From contig NC_091175.1 of NCBI RefSeq assembly GCF_040958095.1, forward strand, positions 21,288,003 through 21,352,002: a stretch of DNA of 64,000 nucleotides. Reading direction: 5' to 3'. Below the pieces are notes generated by a model. That model ran no database searches. It was not told the DNA's origin and saw only the letters and a list, made by a program, of their open reading frames with translations. A program made the position numbers and the translations under genes. The DNA comes from Procambarus clarkii. Lineage: Eukaryota > Arthropoda > Malacostraca > Decapoda > Cambaridae. Every line of letters begins with the position of its first letter. The stretch's first letter is position 1. Positions 56,490 through 64,000 of the stretch are shown here, piece after piece.

Positions 56490-58620
56490 TGGGTATGGGT
56501 TGCATAGTAAATTTACTATCCTAAAGAGTAGATTATACAGGTAACCCATGTGGCATCTCAGTGCCAAAACAGAGGCCAACATAGGGCAGACACCTGAACA
56601 CCTGTGTGGCACTAGCTCAGTCACCTGTGACTAAACCATGGTTTAAGATATTAAACGGTGGAAAAATTGCCATTGATGCTATAAAGAGCAATAAAATTTA
56701 GATCATATGAATGGTTAGTGCAATCAAACCATGGTCACCCTTCCAGAAAATTACTATTATGAGTTCAAGATAGAATCACTGAGCAAATGTGCCAAAGATG
56801 GTAGATTGTTTAGTGTGGAAGTGCCATAGAGCAAGATTAGACTGTACAATAATTACAATAGCCTAATTGGAACCTTGTAGCAAAAAATATTTCATTTGGA
56901 TTTTCCTTCATTTTAGATATTTCACCATTTCAGTATTTTACACTACTATTTGCTTTAAATCTGAGGGATAATTGATTATGTACCACTAGGTAAAATACCT
57001 TCCGTTGTTTTCTAAGATCATTTTTATTTCAATTTCTTCCAATTCCATCATTGTTGCAATAATGTTTAAGTTTAAATTTAGGGTTCCTGTGGGCTTCAAA
57101 CTTGGTTATGTTCTGTATGCTATTTGAGAAAAGTTATGATATAAAACTGCTTTACCTACTAGGTAAACCATGTCTATTGCACACTATATTATTATTACTA
57201 ATACTATTGTAACAATCTGTTGAGGTTGGACCTGCAGTGGACCAGGTAAGTGAACTGTGCTCAGTCTATTTCCTGTTTCGGTTGTTCAAGATTCGCTACC
57301 TGGAACAAAAAGTTCCAAGTAGCACAGATTACGGTGAGCCCATAATGGACTGTTGTTTCGGGTATTCATGAAAGTGATGATCTCTCCTGCCATCTCCAAA
57401 TACATCTTGAAAGGTCACAATTTGTTACAGGTTGTGATACAGTGGTTAATTGTTACACTGTACATTTAATAAACCAACTAAAAAGCGAAGCATTTACCTC
57501 TAATACACATGCAGAATCAGTATCACCCCAAGACAGGTATAATCCTGCAAGAATAATTTCAGCATAATACAGATGCTGTATAAACAACTCACTTTACATA
57601 TACAAAGTCATTAAAATAGTTTTTCAGCATCAGTGGCACTGCCAAGCGCACACATGCCAAGCCAAAAATGAAGCTATTAGTACAGCAGCCAAACACACCA
57701 AGATACCTACTGGTAAGTAAGTTGAAGGTACCATCAGGGGTACCTTCAACAGTGATTTTATTAAGAATGCCACCAGTACTCTTAGGCTTCATATAACTCT
57801 GGTAAGTGTGAGTACTAGAGTGCCATGGACATTAGATCTCTTCCCCTCAGATGGCTTCTGAATTTCAGTTACACATCATTCTGAATTTCTATGTACATTA
57901 CTGGTTCACCAAATAATTTTAGTGGCCTTAAACAAAACTATCTGCATTTTACTGTTCACAGACTTTACATAGTAATTTGTTCACATTTCAAATTTAGAAG
58001 GATGTTTGTTCTAGAATAAATAACCTGGTGAATTTTTAAACGGGATTATATTTTTAAATACTGTAGAACATTAAAAAGGAAAATTAACAATGTTAGAGCT
58101 TTGTAGGCTCAACACGTCAATACATTGTGTTACTTTATAATAAAAAATTTAAATTAATCTTAAATCACACAATCATTCAATTCATGAATCTAAGCACCTA
58201 GAAATAAGGCATAAAATTTTAATTGATAGGTTTACATTTAATGTCACTATATGCCCATAACCAAGGCCAATGCTGTGTTTTGCCGAGGCACCTAAAACTG
58301 ACTGATCACCTTACCAGCTTGTGAAATGCACACAATTATAGTAGTGGGACTAAATTTGCATCATTATTTGGATGCCGTTTCCTCCTCAATACAATTAGTG
58401 AAGATGCCTTACAATTTTTTTTTCAATACCCATAGTATGCAAATTGCAAGTACAGTATAGCACACAAGGCCTACATGGTAGGCTCAAAACAGTTTTAATA
58501 AAAGATTAACTTAATTTCTGAACATTTACAACTATATTATGCTTCTGCACTCTGGTTAAACAGTGTTGGCCATATTATCAAGTAAACAAGGAGAGGCCAT
58601 TCAAAAGTGTTCGGTCAAAA
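56490..58620. other. Mostly featureless AT-rich sequence; may include the 3' UTR of the minus-strand gene
   Basis: Apart from a short SINE relic at 57295-57355, nothing is recognisable. The minus-strand FMN reductase transcript must extend into the upper part. No single polyadenylation signal stands out; a minus ATTAAA lies at about 58493. Confidence 0.4.
57295..57355 (-). mobile_element. Short hairpin-rich SINE relic
   Basis: GGAACAAAAAGTTCCAAGTA and ACGGTGAGCCCATAA in minus orientation. Confidence 0.5.
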
Positions 58621-58625
58621 ACCAA

Positions 58626-58757
58626 TTAAGGGATGCCATCAGCCTTTATCTTCTGAGAAATGGCTGCCCCATACCACTGGATCTCATCCAGGAGCTTGTC
58701 TAGGTTCTTCTTTATCCTCTCGTCTGTGCACTCTTCATCACTAAACTTCCCTTGGAC
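58626..58757 (-). CDS. NADPH-dependent FMN reductase-like protein, last coding exon
   Basis: On the minus strand a splice acceptor (TTAATATTAACAG-type, AG at 58758-58759) opens a 44-codon exon: VQGKFSDEECTDERIKKNLD, then KLLDEIQWYGAAISQ and a final ADGIP before TAA (58626-58628). It joins in phase 0 with the exon at 62390-62484. Together they read ... CAIPQ-VQGKFSDEE, matching the C-terminal part of flavodoxin-fold NADPH-dependent FMN reductases, where the RAA..LR..L.ELG..S.PS...IP segment is followed by an acidic region and a final helix with an LDEI.WY pattern. These enzymes reduce FMN or quinones with NADPH. The family assignment is from memory of the fold, not a search. Confidence 0.72.
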   Translation of the reverse strand, partial: VQGKFSDEECTDERIKKNLDKLLDEIQWYGAAISQKIKADGIP

Positions 58758-58818
58758 CTGTTAATATAAACATTATTTACCAACAAGGAAATTAAAGAGA
58801 GCACTAAAAAGCGCACTA

Positions 58819-58936
58819 TGCATCTGTGCGATAGTGAAGCTAGCTCATTTCTTTTTAGATATGAATTCGGTAACTCACGCTTTACTTTCTCGATATTCAA
58901 TGCCGATATACTTCACTATTGTGCAGACGCATAGTG
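58819..58936. mobile_element. Small foldback element in the intron
   Basis: CACTATGCATCTGTGCGATA plus GTGAAG at 58819 is mirrored at 58911-58936 with four transitions. A longer inverted partner lies at 59115-59205, sharing AGAAATGAGCTAGCTTCACT. This produces a nested hairpin inside the intron. Confidence 0.65.
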
Positions 58937-59799
58937 ACCTCTTTAGTTACAGCATTTGTGATTATACTGTATTTAGAGGCAATGGAAACATTCATGTTTG
59001 TAATAATTTTTAATTTGGCAATTAAAATTAATAAAAATTTGTAAATCAATCCAAATACTGTACAGCACTAATACTCCCTGCAGAAAACACATGTCGGTTC
59101 TTCGTAAAAGTTCACAAACATTGAATATAGAGAAAAAGCATGAGTATTATTGAATTCATATCTTAAAAGAAATGAGCTAGCTTCACTATTGTACACACAC
59201 ATGAATGTAACCAATGGTGCTTATTGCAAGTAATCTAGATAAATAGAAACAGTTCACAACCTATCAGTGGCTGAGCACATGCCAAGATATAATAGTAAAA
59301 AAAAGTTCATCAATATTAAACACTTAAGCCTTGCAAAATAAAAGGAACAGCTCTAAATTCCAAGCAAAGACAACTAGCTGGAAAAATATTTTGCTGACAA
59401 AAATTAATATGACAGCAACACCACCACTTCACTAGATGGTTGTCTATATTGAGACCAAACCAAACAATGCACATTGCTGATATTTAAAATCAAGTTAATC
59501 AGCGATGAATATATTCAAACTAGCCCACAATACCAATGCATGTCTGGAGGAAGATTCTTTATTCTCCTTCATGCTCCAAACTCTTTAATCCAAACGTTAG
59601 ATCACAAATCTTCATTCCACATGCTGAGCAGAGGGTTCAATAAGTACAAGGTACTGACTGTATACTTTAAGTCATTTGGGATTCAATAAGCTTTGCATCC
59701 TTGATAGGTGCGGAGCATCCAAAGAGTAGAGAGAAAAGGGACGGTGAATAAGATTACAGTGTATTAATGACTATCATTTCCCCATTGTCCAGACAACCC

Positions 59800-59965
59800 T
59801 GTTAGGTTTATATTGAGGGCCTCAAGTAATTACTGATGTTTTCTAGGATAAAACCTAGAACAGTTGCCCAACTTCTGGGTACCTATTTTCTGCTAGGTGA
59901 GCAGTGCCATTAGGTGAAAGGAAATGTGTCCAACCATTTCTGTCCCACCAGAGATCCTTGATTGC
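59800..59965 (-). mobile_element. tRNA-derived SINE copy
   Basis: GTTGCCCAACTTCTGGGTAC, TTTTCTGCTAGGTGAGCAGT and GGAAATGTGTCCAACCATTT match the common SINE body, reversed. Confidence 0.7.
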
Positions 59966-60626
59966 AAGTCAAGAACGAAGCCAACTAATATTTGGAAGCA
60001 AATCAAGAAATGCAATTCAGCTTCAGATAGACATTAGCAATAAAAATTATGTAAAGTTCCTTGGCCTATACTTAGATAAGCGACTAACTTCAGCACCCAC
60101 ACACAACATAACTAAAAAGGTTTCTAAAACAGTTGGTATACTCTCTAAGATCAGATATTATGTACCCTACTCTGCTCTCCTCTCACTATTACACACTTAT
60201 CTATCCCCATCTTACTTATGGTATCTGTGCATGGGGTTCAACCTCTGCAAACTACCTCAAGCCCATCATCACCCAGCAAAAATCTGCTATCAGGATAATA
60301 ACAAACTCTGCTTTCAGACAACACACAGTTCCCGTTTAAATCTCTAAACACGCTAAACAAATTCACTCCATACATTCTCTTGTGACTGTTACATTTATAA
60401 AACCCTTTTAAGTGCAAACCCTGTTGTGAAACTCTTCCTGGACAGATGTAATAGAACACAATCACCATAACAGACAAATATCTAACATCCCCAAAGTCAA
60501 ATTTAATCTGTAAACACTATGCAAATAAAGGGACCAAGTCTATGGAACTCACTCCCTAATGCAGGCAATGAGTCACAATAGCATGGCTGAAGTACGTTAA
60601 CCAATCCACGCTAGAAAATGAAGGGA

Positions 60627-60665
60627 CGACGACGTTTCGGTCCATCCTGGACCATTCTCAAGTCG
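60627..60665 (-). ncRNA. Hammerhead-like stem motif, foldback left arm
   Basis: Minus strand: CGACTTGAGAATGG, a stem GGTCC...GGACC (one arm changed to GGATGGACC), then GAAACGTCGTC. Mirrored at 60912-60951. Confidence 0.4.
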
Positions 60666-60911
60666 ATTGTGATGAGGGAAAGAGATGATGGCAATAAATA
60701 GGCAAGAGAGATGAGGAGCAAGGCAAAAGGTATGCAAGGTAAGGTGTAGTAGAGGGGATAGTAACAGGAAAAAGTATTTTTTTTTTTATTATTATACCTT
60801 TGTTCTTTTTCCTGTTACTATCCCCTCCACTACACCTTACCTTGCATACCTTTTGCCTTGCTCCTTGCCTCTCTCTTGCCTATTTATTGCAGTCATCTCC
60901 TCCCATCACAA

Positions 60912-60951
60912 TCGACTTGAGAATGGTCCAGGACGGACCGAAACGTCGTCG
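60912..60951 (+). ncRNA. Hammerhead-like stem motif, foldback right arm
   Basis: CGACTTGAGAATGGTCCAGG then ACGGACCGAAACGTCGTC: a perfect 5-bp stem (GGTCC/GGACC) followed by GAAAC. Confidence 0.4.
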
Positions 60952-62134
60952 TCCCTTCATTTTCTAGTGTGGATTGGTCAAAATCACTCCCTAATGAATT
61001 TAAAAACTGTCCAACTTTTGCCTTATTCAAAAATAAAACCAAAAAGTACCTAATTTCATCTTCATAGCTTTCTACCTAGTGCTTTACTTCACACTGTATC
61101 TAGTGCTACCCAATCCCCCAATGTTTGTACCCAAGTCATATTACTTTACCATTGTAATCTTAGATGATATCTGATATCATGGTTGTTATATTGAGTGCAT
61201 ATTCTACTGCATTATTCCTTGAAACGATCCTCAAATTGAGATTCAGTGAACCAATGTAACCCTAAATTGTTATCCTAATGCACCTAGTAATTCTAGTTCA
61301 TTATAGTGTATTATTATTGTGTATTATTCTAATCTTTGTTTTTGTGTCAATTTCTTACAATGTACCTGTAATAATTGTCAATTTTACTGTAATTTATCTA
61401 CTTAAAATTTTCTGTACCTGTAAAGTAAAGCTGTGAATTACCTATAAACATTGTCAATTATACTATGAATTATCTACTTATAATTATCTGTTAGTTTAAG
61501 GACTTGCCTGAAACAATGTGTGCTAGTGGCTTTACAAAAATGTAAAATCAACTTCATTTCTATGTTCTTTGTTAATCCCCAAGGTACCTTCTTGTATATA
61601 TATAAATAAGTAAAAATAAATAAATACCAGAACCTAATATAAAACTTAAAGCAAATGTAATTCAGATTTACACCAAACCAGCTCACTGAATTCACTCAAC
61701 CTAGCAGATTTAAAGAACCACAACAATTATTCTTTACAAATCCATCCAGCAAGGTACAGTATATGAACAAGAAATTCAAACATTTATTGTAACACTGGAA
61801 GAGAAACCAGCAGTGAACAATCATGAAAGTGTTCACGATTTATTTTACCAAAATTTATGTCTAGTAATCTGTAATCTAAAATTCCCACAAATAACGAGGC
61901 CGGGGGGAGGGGGGCTTAAATTATGCAATTACACCGACCTCTCCATAAGGTCTTAAATAATTATCCCAGATTGAGCAACTTCCCTGGAAGTTTGAAAGCT
62001 CTATTTTCCCATGCAAATAAGGGTCTTGGATTGTGGACTAGCCTCATTGGCAATAAAATACTGTACTATGTACATTTAATTTAAAATAATAAAGTACTAG
62101 TACCTCATTTATGTTAATTCACTAAATTCATTGT

Positions 62135-62325
62135 GTCGGGACAGGAAGCAGGGGTGTATTCATACACGTTTGGCTTTTATCGAGGTCTTCCCTCACCCCA
62201 AGGCCGAATTATTGACCCCGCCCAGGATGCAACCCCACAACAAGCTGACTAACACCTGAGTACCTACTTACTGCTAGATGAATAGAACATTAGGTGAAAG
62301 GAGTTGTGCCCAAATGGTAGTCAAG
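62135..62325 (-). mobile_element. tRNA-derived SINE copy in the intron
   Basis: GGGACAGGAAGCAG, GATGCAACCCCACAACAAGC, GAGTACCTACTTACTGCTAG and ATTAGGTGAAAGG. It ends about 65 bases before the exon at 62390. Confidence 0.7.
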
Positions 62326-62389
62326 TACATAGTTTCAAAAAAATTTTCTTGCCTTTGTACAAGAATCAATACAAGAGTAAGTAACATAC

Positions 62390-62484
62390 CTGTGGTATAG
62401 CACAGACTGAAGGGGTGCTAATCATGCCAAGCTCACTAAGGAAAGGCCGTGCAAAGGCAGCAGCTCTAACTCCGCCAAACTGAC
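62390..62484 (-). CDS. NADPH-dependent FMN reductase-like protein, penultimate exon
   Basis: A 95-bp minus-strand exon between an acceptor (TTTAATTTTCAG before 62484) and a donor (GTATGT after 62390). Two bases complete a codon begun upstream, then 31 codons: QFGGVRAAAFARPFLSELGM followed by ISTPSVCAIPQ. The GGVRAA..L...L.ELG pattern is typical of the NADPH-dependent FMN reductase family, following the strand that ends in the Gly-rich cofactor loop. It splices to the last exon at 58757 across a 3.63 kb intron (58758-62389) that contains a LINE, a foldback element and a SINE. Upstream exons are not visible before 64000. Confidence 0.75.
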
Positions 62485-62569
62485 CTGAAAATTAAAGATG
62501 GATTAGTTGAAGAAAGACACTGCAAACCAATCTTCAAATACTTATCAAAATAACTAATGTAGTTACTTT

Positions 62570-62905
62570 GTTTGGGCGTCAACTCGCTCACACTTCAGTC
62601 GTGGTCCATTTTTCAGACTAGGACCTTCCGGCCCACCTGCAGTGGCCTTTCAGTGCTAGTTTCTTTGCCTTGTGGGATATTTCATGCGTAGCCTTCCGGC
62701 TATTTTCCTCATGCTGTGCCTTGCGGCATTTTGTGGGAAATTCAAGTATACCTCCGATATATTTATATTGTTAAGAGCATTTATGAGGTTGCCTATTGCT
62801 GCTTTGCTATGTAGTCAAAGCTAATTATGTATTTCTTGGTATTCAATGATGTATTTATGTTATGAGGAAGGTGGGATAGTGCAGTAGTTGGTTTTGTCAG
62901 TGATT
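62570..62905. other. No gene recognised; CTTCCGGC-containing spacer
   Basis: Contains CCTTCCGGCCC, CCTTCCGGCTA and CCTTGCGGCAT at regular-looking spacing of 50-65 bases, perhaps a decayed repeat. It lies in an upstream intron of the FMN reductase-like gene if that gene continues to the right. Confidence 0.35.
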
Positions 62906-62914
62906 ATAGCAGAA

Positions 62915-63415
62915 GAAAGACAGTGTCATTAGTCCATACGTGGTCCAGGGTTGTAGCAGATGTTTGGGCGATTCTGTTGGGCTTGGCAATTGTGGGGATT
63001 AGCATATAGGAGTTCATGCTGTTACAATAGTAGTCAACTTAGGGGGCTATCTTGTTGACAAGGGTGAATGTTGAAGTCACCTAAAATGTGATTTTTAGAG
63101 TTTTTGTTGCTTATGAGTAGATTCCTCAGATTGTTTGAAAATGCTGTTATAGTATACAGTATTGGTATTGGGAAACCTATAAACTAATAAATATAGGAGA
63201 TTTGAGAGATTCGATTGAGAATTGAGCAGAGATTCACAGGAATCACTAATTATACTGGTGCATGAGAAGATATCTTTATAATAGATAACTGTACCACCCC
63301 CACTGTCTGGCCAGTAGTTAGGAATAGCTTTATAACCAGTTAAATTACATAGTTGAATATGGTCTTTACTTAGCCATATTTCTGTTAAGATAATGAAAGT
63401 TTAGTACCTAGTGCT
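62915..63415 (-). pseudogene. LINE APE-type endonuclease fragment
   Basis: Minus translation begins LTEIWLSKDHIQLCNLTGYK, then PDSGGGTVIYYKD and, after shifts, HILGDFNIHP. These are the ET.W, GGG and GDFN signatures of LINE endonucleases. Stops are present. It may belong to the family whose 3' end lies at 63425-63960, but the order is reversed, so it is a separate insertion. Confidence 0.7.
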
Positions 63416-63424
63416 ACCAGTAGT

Positions 63425-63960
63425 ACATTTATATCAATTTATTCACAAGAAGGTACAATGGGTTGGTGAGATTACACAAGATTGATATTTGTACATTCTT
63501 GCAAAGCCACTAACATGCATAGCTTCCGGCAGGTCCTTAATCTTACATATCAGGCAAGATGAAAAGGCACATTGTAGCAAGGTTTTATATCAACAAATAA
63601 CTCCAATACAAATTTACAGGTAATTGCACTGGTAAATATACAAGTCTTAAGTACTAATATTGGGGAAATGGTAGTACAAAAGAGTGAGTTTGAAGCACAA
63701 GGTAGGAAACCGAGGATGAAATTAGGTACTTTTTAGTTTTAACATTGAGTAAGGCATTGGTTGGAAAATATTTTAATTCGTTAGGGAGCGAGTTCCAAAG
63801 ACTGGGTCCTTTTATCTGCTCGGAGTGTTCGCACAGATTTAGTTTGACTGGGGATATCAAAGATTTATTTCTAGTATGGTACTCATGGGTTCTATTACAC
63901 CTATCGAGGAAAAGTTTCAGATTAAGATTAGCATTTAAGGTTCTGTACATGTAAATAGCA
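63425..63960 (-). pseudogene. LINE C-terminal end and 3' UTR (GILSKIRYY family)
   Basis: Minus frame at 63654-63950: NLKLFLDRCNRTHEYHTRNK, QIKGPSLWNSLPNELKYFPT, ALLNVKTKKYLISSS. The 3' UTR contains TTAAGGACCTGCCGGAAGCT and ends in AATAAATTGAT at about 63432. Same C-terminal motif as 60984-61040. Confidence 0.75.
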
Positions 63961-64000
63961 TGGCATTTTGGTAAAGTCCTTAATCCTAATTTTCACACAC

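Larger units (their letters stand above)
60561..60983. mobile_element. 423-bp foldback element with 12-bp target duplication
   Basis: TCACTCCCTAAT occurs at 60549-60560 and 60984-60995, framing the element inside LINE coding sequence. Arms run from about 60598 and to 60980 and mirror each other almost to the centre at 60789. Each arm holds the CGACTTGAGAATGG / stem / CCGAAACGTCGTC block seen in the PLEs. No coding capacity. The long duplication suggests LINE- or PLE-driven retroposition rather than a DNA transposase. Confidence 0.85.
59965..61625 (+). pseudogene. LINE C-terminal region and 3' UTR, split by a foldback element
   Basis: VKFLGLYLDKRLTSAPTHN, KTVGILSKIRYYVPYSALLS, then shifted remnants including KPIITQQKSAIRIITNS. 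The reading LWNSLPN is interrupted at 60561 and resumes at 60984 as SLPNEFKNCPTFALFKNKTK. The 3' UTR (GGACTTGCCTGAAACAATGT) ends in an AAATAAATAAATACC tail near 61625. Best-preserved copy of this family here, but with several frame breaks. Confidence 0.8.

Overview
This window looks like intergenic and intronic DNA from a repeat-rich arthropod nuclear genome, most likely a decapod crustacean such as a crayfish. That is an inference from the TTAGG-type (AACCT/AGGTT) runs, the crustacean-like LINE, SINE and Penelope-like element (PLE) set, long (TA)n tracts and many minisatellites. Nothing looks prokaryotic. Almost every long open frame is a transposon remnant or the translation of a tandem repeat.

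Layout. 1-12.65 kb: a cluster of elements lying directly between (TA)n tracts. These are two copies of a terminal-inverted-repeat (TIR) element carrying telomere-like repeats, plus two different PLEs (4.12-7.87 kb and 7.95-10.66 kb). Each PLE is a head-to-head, nearly perfect palindrome with reverse transcriptase (RT) and/or GIY-YIG coding arms. 12.65-23.6 kb: a LINE with an RNase H domain, a foldback element, a 1.65 kb 22-bp minisatellite, and a CR1-like LINE with an intact RT frame, followed by a tRNA-derived SINE and a second decayed LINE. The SINE shares the LINE 3' tail. 23.6-32.1 kb: three large minisatellites (23, 30 and 23-24 bp units), SINEs and a small cluster of CCAAT boxes. 32.1-44.6 kb: decayed LINE parts (RNase H, zinc-knuckle gag-like ORF, RT pieces), nested insertions and another minisatellite. 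44.7-50.9 kb: a 6.1 kb palindrome with two arms of about 3.06 kb around a 10-bp centre. 51-57 kb: LINE and SINE fragments and a probable 526-bp solo LTR.

The only convincing host gene is on the minus strand: the last two coding exons (62390-62484 and 58626-58757) of an NADPH-dependent FMN reductase-like protein, separated by a 3.6 kb intron full of transposon insertions. Both exons have proper splice signals and join in frame. Earlier exons lie beyond the window.

The most unusual theme is inverted symmetry. There are three kilobase-scale palindromes with almost no indels between arms, several short foldback elements, and a hammerhead-ribozyme-like stem followed by GAAACG that is shared by both PLE families and by the foldback elements. 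Either recurrent head-to-head retrotransposition and foldback formation, or an assembly effect, must explain it. Arm-specific substitutions argue against simple read duplication.
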